A stretch of DNA of 64,000 nucleotides from Bacteroidota bacterium (GCA_016715625.1 JADJZU010000008.1:1-64000), one strand, 5' to 3'. Numbered from the stretch's first letter, positions 47,815 through 58,906 are shown. The notes: generated by a model from the letters alone, not told the origin. Program-made: numbers and translations.

Positions 47815-50800
47815 ATGAAACATCTAGTCTATACCCCGTTTATACAAAGTCTCAGCCGAGATTTAATTATTCGATTTATAATATTTTTGCAGGCATTGCT
47901 TTTAATAGCCAGGTGATGGCACAATGCGGAACGACTTATACTGTAACTATTACAACTTGTGGTTTTTGGGATGAATCGCATTTTGAGATAAGAAATGCCT
48001 CAGGCGGTGTGGTGTATTCTCAAGCAGCAGCAGGTACATTTACATATACAGCGTCTGGTGTAGCTCCTAATCATGGCCCGTTTACTTTTTTCATAGAGAC
48101 GCAAGGCACTTACAATGATAATTGCGCAAACTGGTCGGTCAGCGCATGCGGAATGGCTACCATTTCTGGAACAATTACGGGTGGACTCACATATACTTCA
48201 GGCGGTTTTTGTGGAGGTTCAGTAGGCAGTCCATATGTAGCAGGCAACAACCAGTGGTATGTATCGTGCTTTGAAGGTTCTAATTTTAATACTTATCGCG
48301 GCTACTATATGGAACCGGACCTTAATTTTAACTCTGCCAACAGATGGAGTACTGCCGGTAGCCCCTCCGATGCCCCAGGATACCAGGGCTGTCCCATAGG
48401 TGCTGACTATCATTCCACAGAATACAGAAGACAAGGCTTTCCTTGCGGATATTATTCTTTAAATATCCCAACACATGATGATGACATTAGTGTGTGGGTA
48501 GATACGGATGGTAATGGTACCTGGGATGGCCTCAATGCCTGGACGCACGTGGGCTGCTGCGATGCTCATAACAATATATGGACGGGGTTGCTCAACGCTA
48601 ACTCCATTATTGCAATTCAAACCAAAGAGGGCGTAGGCGGCTCGCAAGTGGCAATGAATATTGTGCCCACATTTGCAGCAACAGCGGGTATCAACACCTG
48701 GAACGTTCATGGCTTCACTCATACAGGGTACAACTTTGCAAACCTGTCTACTTTTTCTGGGCATTCGCATGTCGGCTACTACACCAACAGTGTGTTAGAT
48801 ATCACCTCTACAAATCAATGGTGTAGTACATGCTCTCCATCCGATGCTGTGGGATGGTATGGTTGCGTGTTAGGAGCCGATAATCACACAGTAGTATACA
48901 AGCGGCAGGGGTTTCCGTGCAAAGTTTATCAGATTGATTTAAATGGGCATGATGATGGTGTTATGTGTTTTGTGAATGGCGTACAGGTATATTCATTGGA
49001 TGGATGCTGTGCTGACCGCGGAGTAATATGGACAGGTGTGTTGGGTCCTAACAGCACCGTTGAATTCAGGGTGATGGAAGGTGGCGGTGGCAGTAACCTT
49101 ACAGTAGATTTTATAGAGATTGGCGACTTAGCCATTACAAGCAGCAGTGCAGCCTTATATTCCTGTGAGAGTCCACGTACTCTGACAGCTAATTATGGTG
49201 GAGGCACCTGGAGCGGTCCGGGTGTTTCCGGAAATACGTTTAATCCGTCTGGTTCTGTAGGTAATCAAACTATAACATATACACTTGAAGGTTGCGCGGT
49301 TAACCAAACCATAAATGTACTTAGCCAACCGGGAAATGCATCTGTTTTTGGCAGCAACCAATGGAATATTTATGGGTATAACAGCACTGATTTGGTGACA
49401 AACTATTACGGTTTTTATACAGATACCCGACTCAACGTAAATACACAAGACCGTTGGGACTTAGGCACACAGTCTCCTTCTAATGCTACTACCGGACCCA
49501 ACGGCAATGGTTGGACTGGTTGTACCGTACCCCCCGATAATCACTCTTACCGTATCAGGCGGCAGGGATTCCCATGCGGACTGTATAACATTCAAGTGAT
49601 GAACGATGACAATTATAATGTATTGTTAAATGGCGCGTCAATACACGCTGGCGGATGCTGCACCAATCCTACGGGTGTGCTTTCAAACCGATTTTTGGGC
49701 ACCAACACTACCCTCGAGTTAACCATTGTAGAAGGTGGAGGTGGTTCATATGGAGGTTTTATCCTAACCAAAACTGCCGACTTAGCCATCACCTCTTCTA
49801 ATGCTGCGATGTATAACTGCGATGCTGCAAGAGCGCTTACAGCCAACGCTGCGGGCGGAGTATGGAGCGGTCCGGGGGTGTCAGGTAGTAGCTTTAACCC
49901 ATCGGGCTTAAGTGGAAATCAAACCATTACATATACCCTTGATGGCTGTTCTGTTACACAAACTATCAACGTATTAGGTAATGGCAATCCGGCAACATTT
50001 GGTGCCAACACCTGGAATGTGTATGGCTATAACGGAAATGATGTTAACCTAGGAGGAGGGTTGGCGTATAGAGGATATTATACCGAGCCTTTACTTTCCT
50101 ATTCATCCAGTAACCGATGGACCAATGCTCCCAGTGATGCATCCGGGTGGGTAGGTTGTGCTGTGAATGTTGATAATCACACAGTCGTTTCCAAACGCAC
50201 CGGTGTACCCGCCAATGGAGTGTATTCGGTATCTGTTAACCAGCATGACGACAATTATCAATTCCACGTAGGTGGTGTCAACCAGTTTGAATCACCCTAC
50301 TGCTGCATACTGCATACCGATATGCATACTCAATACATGGATGGAAATACCAACCTGGAGATGCGACATGTTGATGGTAGTGGACCATCCAGCCAAGGAT
50401 TAACCTTTACTCTACAGAATCTAAATGCTACTGTAACCAAAACCGACAAAACGCTTTGCAATGTCAATAATGGTACTATTACCTTTTCTTCTCCTACTGG
50501 CGCAGTAGCCTCACCGGTCTTTAAATCAAACTTTAGTGCCGCTACAGGAGTTACCGTATCGGGCAGTGCCTCTGTCACCAGCGGGCTTTTACAATTAACC
50601 CCGAATGCGGGTTCCCAATTAGGTGGAGCTATTTTTGCCAACGGCACTAATATGAATGGTAGCTCCTTTCGTGCCGAGTTTGATTTTCGGGTGTTTGATG
50701 GCAGTGCAGCTGATGGCTTTAGCTTCAACTATGCTAACATGGCCGGGCCACCCGCCAACTTTGGCGAAGGAGGGTGGGGAACGGGTTTAACCGTTAACTT

Positions 50801-53800
50801 CGTCACTTACTCCGGTGCAGGAGGCCCGTATATTCGAGTGATGTATGGTGGAGTAGCCGTGAGTGGCAATATTGGTGTGGCTATTCGGGATGCTGCATTT
50901 CGCAAGTGCGTCATTTTCGTAAACAGCAGCAATCAGATTAGTGTATCGCACCGGTGGTGCTACCGACAATCACTGGATAGACAATCTGGTGATTAATGCC
51001 TATAACCAATATGAATACAGCATAGATGGGACTACTTGGACCACCAATCCGTCATTCACAGGCCTGGCGACCGGTACTTATACCCCCCGTATCCGAAACA
51101 GAGCATTCACAGCTTATCCTGTTAGCCTTACAGCGGTTACCATTTCTCAACCTGCTAACCCTACCGCTACTGTTGGTGTGTCCAATGTAACTTGTAACGG
51201 CAGCTCTAATGGTGTGGTGTCAGCTAATGCGACTGGCGCAGCGACACCTTATACTTATCTGTGGTCCACCGGTGGCACAACTGCAGTGCTCACGGGCCGT
51301 GCTGCAGGAACGTATAACGTAACCGTTACATCGGCTACCGGTTGTACTGCCTCAGCTACAGGTACAGTAACACAACCTGCTGCCATAGGATTATCTGCCT
51401 CCATTACCAATGCCTCCTGTTTAGGAGTGTGCGATGGTGCTGTTAACTTGACAGTTAGTAGTGGAACGCCTTCTGCCAAACAACCGAATGCTCCTGATGT
51501 AGCCGCTAATCTGGTGCTATGGGCCAATGGAGATAACGGGGTGTTGCGCGATGCCGCTGCCGGTGTGGCACAGTGGAGCGATCTCAGCACATCGGGCAAT
51601 CACATTACGCAGGCTGCTGCAGGCAATCGTCCTTCCTTTTAGCACCAGCGTTATTAACGGTAGACCGGTGTTGAGATTTAATACATCGCAGTTTATGACC
51701 ACTGCAGCTAGTTTCTCACAACCCTACACCATCTTTACTATATCTAAGATGAATAATGGTAGTGATCAGCGATTAATATCTTCCGCAGATGTAAACTGGC
51801 TAATGGGGAACTGGTCGGGGAGTCAAAACGTGATGCACAATAATGCTTGGTTACTGCTCCACCGGTCCAACACCTGATAACCTTCCACATATGTATGCAG
51901 CTACTAGTACGGGTGCTACAACTAATTTTTATGATTTTTCCACTCTTCTGGCTTCGGGTGCCGGTGGTTCCTCTGCAATCGGTCGCCTACAGTTAAATGG
52001 CTGGTTAAACGGATTGAACGAAATGTCCGATGCTGATGTGGCGGAGGTAATAGTTTACAACCGGGTATTAACCGCTGCAGAATTACAAGGTGTAAGAAAC
52101 TACTTAGCCGCAAAATATGCTGTAGCCGGGTCTGGCGGCAGCGCTTATACTTACAATTGGTCAAATAGTGCTACAACCGAAGATATTAGTAGCCTGTGTG
52201 CCGGCGCATACTGATCACCGTTACTGATGGTAACGGTTTGCCGCAACTATTAGCCCATTAGTAAGTGCACGGTTGATAACACCGCACCGACCATCACCTG
52301 CCCTGCGAACATCAGTGTAAATGCCACTTAGCCGGCACTTGCGGGCGGTGGTTACCTACACGGCTCCAGTGGGCACGGATAACTGTCCGGGAGCGACAAC
52401 AGCCAGAACTGCCGGCCCTGCCAGCTTGGCTCTACCTTCCGGTAGGCGTAACCACTGTTACCCATCGGGTAACAGCAAGCAACGGACAAACAGCCTCTTG
52501 CTCTTTCCACAGTAACGGTGGTAGACAATCAGGCACCGACCATTACCTGCCCTGCGAACATCAGTGTAAATGCCACAGCCGGCACTTGTGGGCGGTGGTT
52601 ACCCACACAGCACCAGTGGGCACGGATAACTGTCGGGAGCGACAACAACCAGAACTGCGGACCAGCCAGTGGTTCTACCTTCCCGGTAGGCGTAACTACT
52701 GTTACCCATCAGGTAACAGCCAAGCTCGGACAAACAGCCTCTTTGTTCCCTTTCCACAGTAACGGTGGTAGAGCAATCAGGCACCGACCATCACCTGCCC
52801 TGCGAACATCAGTGTAAATGCCACAGCCGGCACTTGAGGGCCGGTGGTTACCTACACGCCGGCTCCAGTAGGCGCGGATAACTGTCCGGGAGCGACAACA
52901 ACCAGAACTGCGGCCCTGCCGGCGGCTCTCCTGCCGGTAGGCGTAACTTAACTGTTACCCTCGCAGGTAACAGCAAGCAATAGACAAATAGCCTCTTGCT
53001 CTTTCACAGTAACGGTGGTAGACAATCTGGAACCGACCATCACCTGCCCTGCGAACATCAGTGTAAATGCCACAGCGGTACTTGTGGAGCCCGGTGGTTA
53101 CCTACGGCTCCTGTGGCACGGATAACTGTCCGGGAGCGACAACAACCAGAACTGCCGGCCCTGCCAGGCTCAGCCTTCCGGTATTAGGCGCTAACAACGG
53201 TTACCCACCAGGTAACAGCAAACAACGGACGACAATACTCTTGCTCTTTCACGAGTAACAGTCGTAGACAATCAGGCACCGACCATCACCTGCCCTGCGA
53301 ACATCAGTGTAAATACTACAGCCCGGCGCTGGCGGGCGGTGGTTACCTACACGGCGCCAGTAGGCACGGATAACTGTCCGGGAGCGACAACAACCAGAAC
53401 TGCCGGCCCGGCGAGTAGTCTCCAACCTTCCCCGGTAGGCGTAATAACTGTTACCCATCCAGGTAACAGCGGCCAACGGACAAACAGCCTCTTGCTCTTT
53501 CACCAGTAACAGTGAAAGTAGACAATCAGGCACAAACCATCACCTGCCCTGCGAACATCCCAGTGTAAATGCCACACCAGCACTTGTGGGCGGTGGTTAC
53601 CTACACGGCTCCTGTGGGCACGGATAACTGTCGGGGCGACAACAACCAGAACTGCTAGGTCCTGCCAGCGGCTCTACCTTCCCGGTGGGCGTAACCACTG
53701 TTACCCATCCAGGTAACGGCAACCAACGGCGACAAACAGCCCTCTTGCTCTTTCACAGCGGCAGTGGTAGACAATCAGGCACCGACCATCACCTGCCCCT

Positions 53801-55980
53801 GCGAACATCAGTGTAAATGCCACAGCCGGCACTTGTGGAGCGGTTGGTTACTACACGGCTCCTGTGGGCCGGATAACTGTCGGGCGACAACAACCAGAAC
53901 TGCCGGTACTGCCAGTGGTTCTACCTTCCCGGTAGGCGCCACCCCTCGCCAACCCACCGGGTAGCGGATGCCGGTGGACAAACAGCTAGCTGCTCCTTTA
54001 CCGTAACAGTAACAGACTAACCAAAATCCTGTTTTAGGGCATGTCCGGCTAATGTTGTTCGTATGCGAAACAAACCCGGTGGTTACATTTTCAACGCCAT
54101 CAGCAGTGACAACTGTCCCGGAGTTACCGTATCACAAATTACCCGGTTTGCCGAGCGGTTCCAGGTTACCTCCAGGCACTACCACCCAACACCTTCCGTG
54201 CTACCGTGCCTATGGCGATCTATCGGCACCTGCGGTTACTACGGTAACGGTTGTTCAACAAATAGCCTCCGGTTAGTGCCGCTGCTTCCGCCAATCCGAT
54301 TTGCGGGCGGCACATTAAACCTTTCGGCAACTCCTGTAGGCGGCACCAACGAAGGTGTTTACACCGTGAAAGCATTAATGCCTGTCACCCGGGTCCGGGA
54401 GGACTGACCGCCAGCACCGCCTCGGTGAACATCCACCACGACTTCGGCTTTGTCTCTTCGGTGACGGTGAACCCGAATCCGGTGTGCGAAGGCTCGAGCA
54501 TTACCCTGTCGGCCACCTTTGGCAATGGCACCCCGACCGATGCCACCTACAACTGGTCGGGTCCGAACGGCTTTACCTCCACAGCCGCCAGCCCAACGCG
54601 CAGCAACATGCAGGTAGCAGACGCAGGCAGCTACGATGTAACAGTGAGCAATGTCTGCCACCCCGGAGGACAATCCAACGGAGCGATAGCCTCCCTGCAA
54701 CCGGTGATTAATGCCACGATAGCGGTAGACGAGTGCATGGGCACCAGCCCCACGGATAAATACTACCTTTTGGTGACGGGTAGCGGAGGCACGGGCACCC
54801 TGAGCTACAGCGGCACTCCGGTGATCAGCGTAGGCAACCAGAAAGTCTACTACGAACCGGCCGGCAGCACGGTCAACGTGACCATCACCGACCAGGCCGC
54901 ACCGACCAATTGCACCAAAACAGTGAGCGTGACCGCCCCGAGCGGCCATCCGCTGGATATACCGCTGACCGCCAACGTCACCAGTTCGGTGAGTGTCAAC
55001 TGCTACGATGTAGACTTAGACCGCTGGATCACCTTTAGAGACAACAGCAACAATGCCATCCTCTCCATCAATGACAACATCAACGGAGGGGCGGTAAACA
55101 ATAACCTGGGACTGGTAAACGTGACGGTTTACAAAGACGCGGTGGAACCTGCGACCTACACCACCGGCCCCAACTGCCAGACCTTTACGGACTTCAAAGC
55201 CATGAAGCGCCACTTTATGATTACCACGCAATCCGCCCACGGTGGGCGAGCCGGTGGGCGTAAGGCTTTACTTTACCCAGGCAGAAGCCAATGAACTGCG
55301 CACCGCCACGCTGGGCAACAATGGCAATGCCCCGGGTCTGCCCTGCACACAGAATGATGACTTTAGCGTCGAGTTCAGTGAATTCTGGCTGCATGGCAGC
55401 TACCATGGGGCACCGCTGCCGGTAGAGATGATCTACTTCCAGGCGGAGGCGGTGAACAACAGCTATATACAACTGAGCTGGGCTACGGCCATAGAGATTA
55501 ACAACGATGGTTTTATGGTAGAGCGCAGCACCGATGCCCAAACCTGGAGCAACATCGGCTGGGTAGAGGGCCACGACAATGCCACCGTGCAGCACGACTA
55601 CAGCTTTAACGACTACAACGTAGAGGCAAATGTGCGCTACTACTACCGGTTGAAACAGCTGGACAATGACGGGCAGTTTGAATACACCACAATCGTGAGT
55701 GAGATGATTACCGCGCAGAGCACCTTTGCGGTGAAAGACTTTGTTGCCGAACCCTACGATGAACAACACGAGCCTGTTGGTGAGCAGCAGCGAAGCACAG
55801 GAGATAGAAGTGAAGTTTTACGACATTCTGGGTCAGGTAGTGAGCAGCAGCAAACACGCGCTGCACACGGGTGGCAATCAGCTTACGTTCAGTCTGGAGC
55901 ATCTGGCAGCGGGCACCTACACAGCTGTAGTGACCAGCCACAACGAAGTCTACAGCAAGAAACTGGTGGTGACCAGATAG
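47815..55980 (+). CDS. Giant modular T9SS surface protein (adhesin-like), multiply frameshifted
   Basis: About 8.2 kb, about 2,700 aa when frames are joined. In order: a hydrophobic signal from ATG 47815 (IIRFIIFLQALLLIA) that meets QVMAQCGTTY after a shift near 47905; four Cys-rich repeats (48.2-50.4 kb); a legume-lectin-like domain (FKSNFSAATGVTVSGSASVT ... DGFSFNY, 50.5-50.95 kb); a SprB repeat (VSNVTCNGSSNGVVSANATG, 51.2 kb). A second SprB repeat is split by a LamG/ConA-like domain (51.4-52.2 kb). Seven near-identical HYR repeats plus one divergent (52.28-54.25 kb) follow, then Ig-like segments (VTVNPNPVCEGSSITLSATF) and a sorting domain (LPNPTMNNTSLLVSSSE ... GTYTAVVTSHNEVY). Frame changes occur near 50945, 51637, 51850, throughout 52.2-54.4 kb, 55236 and 55762. 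Adhesion is inferred. Widespread errors seem likelier than decay because motifs survive. Confidence 0.78.
48246..50430 (+). repeat. Four tandem Cys-rich protein repeats (about 130-150 aa each)
   Basis: Units begin near 48246, 48690, 49354 and 50005. Shared pattern: N.W.V.G followed by Y.GYYT..L......RW....PSDA.GW.GC.....NH....RQGFPC..Y.......DD......G......GCC, then T.LE...VEGGGGS. Units 2-3 and 3-4 are separated by a second repeated module of about 70 aa (LTANYGGGTWSGPGVSGNTF ... QTITYTLEGC). I do not recognise the main repeat as a named domain. Confidence 0.75.
52275..54010 (+). repeat. HYR-domain repeat array, period about 247 bp
   Basis: The block ACCGACCATCACCTGCCCTG (TITCPANISVNA) recurs near 52290, 52540, 52785, 53032, 53276, 53530 and 53780, with variants. 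An eighth, divergent copy lies at 54010-54250. Each unit encodes an HYR-type domain: APTITCPANISVNATAGTCG, VVTYTAPVGTDNCPGATTTR, GSTFPVGVTTVTHQVTASNG. Unit lengths differ by one to a few bases, so no frame stays open across the array. Near-identity at DNA level indicates recent homogenisation or expansion. It makes the copy number and consensus here unreliable. Confidence 0.85.
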
Positions 55981-56011
55981 TGCTGTTCTGTTAAACGGTA
56001 TTTAATTAGTA

Positions 56012-56054
56012 AAAATCAAAGAACGCCTCCACCTTGGAGGCGTTCTTTGATTTT
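56012..56054. terminator. Strong bidirectional terminator
   Basis: 19-bp perfect arms (56012-56030 and 56036-56054; core AAAGAACGCCTCC) surround a 5-nt loop, with A-run and T-run ends. It separates the giant gene (plus) from the convergent hydrolase gene (minus). Confidence 0.92.
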
Positions 56055-56058
56055 GTTT

Positions 56059-56928
56059 CTATTGGAGAAATTCAACAATCTTTTGGATTACTTCTTTACT
56101 ACGAATAATCTTGTTGTGGCCGGCTCCATTGGTTTTTAATCGTTCAAAGTAGGGCTGCGTGTCCAGAAACTCTTCTATGTCTGTCGGGGGGATTTCTTCA
56201 TCCTGCGCATCGTATATCATCAGCGATTTTGCTGCTTTTATCTTCTCTTTTCGCTTCGTCAAGTCCATACTTTCGATGGGCACATTAAATTCTTCCTCCA
56301 TACCCTTGTAAAATAGCCGTTGCATTTTTACGGGTACCTTCAACATACTAAATACACCATCAAAGAATTTTTTGGATGCAATAGGGGTAGCAATCATTAC
56401 GAATCGTTTCACATGAATCTTATATTCCATGAGCAGATAGGCGGATGCACCACCACCCATGGAATGACCGATAATGGCATAAGGCGCTCCTGTTTTTTCA
56501 AATAGAGCGTGCATGGTTTCTTTAAAATGAAGTAGGTTGGTCACTTTCCCGTCACTACCACCATGTGCAGGACCATCCATGGCCCAAACTCTATATCCTT
56601 CCTGCACAAGCGCTGGTATCAACTTATAAAAATCAAGGGCCATGCCTTCCCAGCCATGTATCAGGAATACTGTTTTATCTCCTTTGCCCCATTCATAGTA
56701 TTTTACCCGAAGTTTGGATTTTGTGTTTCTGAATTCCGCTACCTTGATAACATGTTTGTGTGCCTGTTTCAGCAATTCGGTATGCGGTGGCCGTAGGTTT
56801 CTCTTTTTGGGAGTGAACACCAATTTAACCATGATACTAATGGCGGTGGCCGGGGCGATGTCTCCGGCAATGGAAAAAAAGCGTTGCAGCCACTTAATTT
56901 TTGGAGGTATTTCTCTTGGTTCAGCCAT
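56059..56928 (-). CDS. Alpha/beta hydrolase
   Basis: The 289-aa product has a hydrophobic segment near the N-terminus (AGDIAPATAISIMVKLVF) and a hydrolase core. Seen are TVFLIHGWEGMALDFYKLIP (HGW oxyanion), VWAMDGPAHGGSDG, nucleophile Ser in AIIGHSMGGGASAYL, acid candidate Asp in LMIYDAQDEEIP, and His in GAGHNKIIRS. It resembles cytoplasmic esterase/lipase-like proteins; the substrate is unknown. It starts 3 bp after the cyclophilin stop codon, so both are probably one transcript. Confidence 0.85.
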   Translation of the reverse strand: MAEPREIPPKIKWLQRFFSIAGDIAPATAISIMVKLVFTPKKRNLRPPHTELLKQAHKHVIKVAEFRNTKSKLRVKYYEWGKGDKTVFLIHGWEGMALDFYKLIPALVQEGYRVWAMDGPAHGGSDGKVTNLLHFKETMHALFEKTGAPYAIIGHSMGGGASAYLLMEYKIHVKRFVMIATPIASKKFFDGVFSMLKVPVKMQRLFYKGMEEEFNVPIESMDLTKRKEKIKAAKSLMIYDAQDEEIPPTDIEEFLDTQPYFERLKTNGAGHNKIIRSKEVIQKIVEFLQ

Positions 56929-56931
56929 CTT

Positions 56932-57924
56932 TTATCGGTGCGGTAGTTTATTGATTTTCGACATGGTGAAGATACGACCGGTAACGGCATCCATGTAGGA
57001 GAATGTTTTAGGAGTAAGTAAATTTATCTCACTGCATTGAATCATCTTTTCGTAACGTTCCAGAAGATAGGTGATACCGGTCAGGGTTTTATCGGTTTCG
57101 GCAATGCAGTTATCGGCAAAAAAATAATCGGAGGCAGTAAATACATTTTCTCCATCACTCATGTGATAATAATGGTAAACTTTTCCCCGCTTGAAAACTG
57201 TGTAGGTATTGGAGTCCGTATTGCTTTGCCAGATGCCTTGAAGTAAACGGTCTTTTTCAGAATAAGGGTATGCGGATGTTCGGGGAACCACCGCGGTGTG
57301 CAATATGTATACAGGTGTTTTAGGTCGATCATTAGAATCGGTTGATATAGCTGCAATGCTGTCAACTACTTGCATGCCACTAATCACTTCCCCAAAAACG
57401 GTGTATCGTGAATCGAGATGAGGAATGCCGCCATTGGTTCGGTAAATGTTTTTTATTGAATCGGGAATGACGTATCCATTAGTGCGTTGCTTGGCCTTAA
57501 AAAAAGTAGAGTCATTGGCCGTTTTGCCTTGTACGATGTAAAACTGACAAGCCGAAGAGGCTTTCATAGGATTATCGTCACGCGCCATGCCCAATGCCCC
57601 TCGTTTATGAAAATATTGTTGCGGATAAATTTCTGCCGGAATGCTATAGCCCAAGTCGCCATCGCCCAGTAGGGCAGTATCCGCAGCTGATTTGGAATCG
57701 GGGTCTCCGGCTTGTATCACAAATCCTTGGATGACTCTGTGAAATAGTAATGAATCGAAGAAGTTTGTTTTAGCCAGGCGAATAAAGTTGTCGCGGTGCT
57801 TTGGCGTGCCATCGTAGAGCAGCAGTTCTATTTTGCCATAATTGGTTTCGATACGTACGCGATAGGTTTGCGCCTGCGAAACAAGGATTGTCAGCAGGAA
57901 GAAAAACAGCCAAGAGAATCGCAT
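56932..57924 (-). CDS. Exported cyclophilin-type peptidyl-prolyl isomerase with extra C-terminal domain
   Basis: It catalyses cis-trans isomerisation of prolyl bonds in the periplasm. The start at 57924 gives the signal peptide MRFSWLFFFLLTILVSQAQ. The cyclophilin domain follows: RIETNYGKIELLLYDGTPKH, FFDSLLFHRVIQGFVIQAGD, RGALGMARDDNPMKASSACQ with FYIV, and YTVFGEVISGMQVVDSIAAI. An insertion AKQRTNGYVIPDSIKNIYRT sits in the usual place. About 90 further residues (LLQGIWQSNTDSNTYTVFKR ... SYMDAVTGRIFTMSKINKLP) form an extra beta-rich module I do not recognise. It is divergent from the Sua5/TsaC gene with 19 bp between starts, and 3 bp upstream of the hydrolase gene. Confidence 0.9.
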   Translation of the reverse strand: MRFSWLFFFLLTILVSQAQTYRVRIETNYGKIELLLYDGTPKHRDNFIRLAKTNFFDSLLFHRVIQGFVIQAGDPDSKSAADTALLGDGDLGYSIPAEIYPQQYFHKRGALGMARDDNPMKASSACQFYIVQGKTANDSTFFKAKQRTNGYVIPDSIKNIYRTNGGIPHLDSRYTVFGEVISGMQVVDSIAAISTDSNDRPKTPVYILHTAVVPRTSAYPYSEKDRLLQGIWQSNTDSNTYTVFKRGKVYHYYHMSDGENVFTASDYFFADNCIAETDKTLTGITYLLERYEKMIQCSEINLLTPKTFSYMDAVTGRIFTMSKINKLPHR

Positions 57925-57929
57925 AACAT

Positions 57930-57937
57930 TATTTTTG
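57930..57937 (+). promoter_or_regulatory. Bacteroidota -7 element before the Sua5/TsaC gene
   Basis: TATTTTTG matches the Bacteroidota -7 consensus TANNTTTG exactly and ends 6 bp before the chosen ATG (57944), giving an essentially leaderless mRNA. No clear TTG at -33 is seen. Confidence 0.4.
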
Positions 57938-57943
57938 TCGCAG

Positions 57944-58906
57944 ATGCAGACGATTATCGGAAAAGATTTGAACGAAGCAAAGATACTGCTACAAAGAAAC
58001 GAAGTAGTGGGAATTCCCACAGAAACGGTTTATGGTTTGGCTGCGAATGCTTTGAACTCTGAAGCAGTGCTCAAAATATTTACAGTAAAAGAACGGCCGC
58101 ATTTTGACCCGCTCATTGTACACACACATGCCATTGGAGAAATCGAAAAGTATGTGTCTGAATTTCCGGCAAAAGCAAGAATGTTGTTGGAGGCATTTTC
58201 GCCCGGTCCACTGACTGTGTTGCTGAGAAAAAAAGCGGTCATTCCGGATTTGGTAACCTCAGGGCTCGATACGGTTGCCATGCGCATACCCAAACAGGAA
58301 CTTAGCCTACAACTTTTGCGTCAGCTTGACTTCCCTTTGGCTGCACCTAGTGCCAATCCATTTGGATATATTAGTCCTACTTCTGCTGCCCATGTTTATC
58401 ACCAGTTAAACGGTAAAATACCCTATATTTTAGATGGCGGTTCGTGTCAAGTGGGCGTGGAATCTACTATTGTGGGATTTGAAAACAATCAGGTGATTGT
58501 GTACCGCTTAGGGGGACTTTCCTTGGAAGACTTAGAAAGAGTTGCCGGTACCGTTATTGTGAATTCAATCAGTAGTAGCAATCCCGTGTCTCCGGGTTTG
58601 CTGAAAAGTCATTATGCGCCCCGTACACCCTTTCGGCTGGTTACTGCAAGTGAAGCGGCATCGCTGAATTTGCAAAAGAATTCGGCTGTGATTGGTTTCA
58701 ATGAATGGCTACCCGTTGTTCCGAAAGATCAACAGTTTCTGCTTTCGGAAAAGGGCAATTTGAATGAAGCTGCAAAGAATCTTTTTGCGGTTATGCGTCA
58801 ACTGGATCAAATGCAGCTGGATGAGATAGTGGCAGTTGAATTTCCGGAAATTGGTTTGGGGAAAGCGATAAATGATCGGCTGCAAAGAGCTGCTGCAAAG
58901 CATTAA
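57944..58906 (+). CDS. tsaC: L-threonylcarbamoyladenylate synthase (Sua5/TsaC type)
   Basis: It makes threonylcarbamoyl-AMP from Thr, bicarbonate and ATP for tRNA t6A37. The ATG at 57944 (MQTIIGKDLNEAKILLQRNE) is preferred over an upstream TTG. Family motifs are VVGIPTETVYGLAANALNSE, KERPHFDPLIVHTHAI, SPGPLTVLLRKK, VAMRIPKQELSLQLL and APSANPFGYISPTSAAHV. After about residue 200 a Sua5-type C-terminal domain follows (SPGLLKSHYAPRTPFRLVTA). At 320 aa this is the longer Sua5 form. Its stop codon overlaps the true stop of yqgE. Confidence 0.94.
   Translation: MQTIIGKDLNEAKILLQRNEVVGIPTETVYGLAANALNSEAVLKIFTVKERPHFDPLIVHTHAIGEIEKYVSEFPAKARMLLEAFSPGPLTVLLRKKAVIPDLVTSGLDTVAMRIPKQELSLQLLRQLDFPLAAPSANPFGYISPTSAAHVYHQLNGKIPYILDGGSCQVGVESTIVGFENNQVIVYRLGGLSLEDLERVAGTVIVNSISSSNPVSPGLLKSHYAPRTPFRLVTASEAASLNLQKNSAVIGFNEWLPVVPKDQQFLLSEKGNLNEAAKNLFAVMRQLDQMQLDEIVAVEFPEIGLGKAINDRLQRAAAKH

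Noticed and set aside
47882..47889. Perfect -7 box as the promoter of the giant gene
   Set aside because: It would place the transcript start behind the signal-peptide codons; kept only as an alternative.
52275..54010. Regular repeats considered as a CRISPR array
   Set aside because: The unit is about 247 bp and encodes HYR domains throughout; no short repeat-spacer alternation.
54359..54949. 196-codon minus-strand frame opposite the Ig-like part of the giant gene
   Set aside because: Antisense shadow of a coding region with VTVNPNPVCEGSSITLSATF-type motifs on the plus strand.
58709..58902. C-terminal extension of YqgE running antisense into the Sua5/TsaC gene
   Set aside because: It appears only because of one extra base at 58939; the alternative frame gives the family-typical ending.
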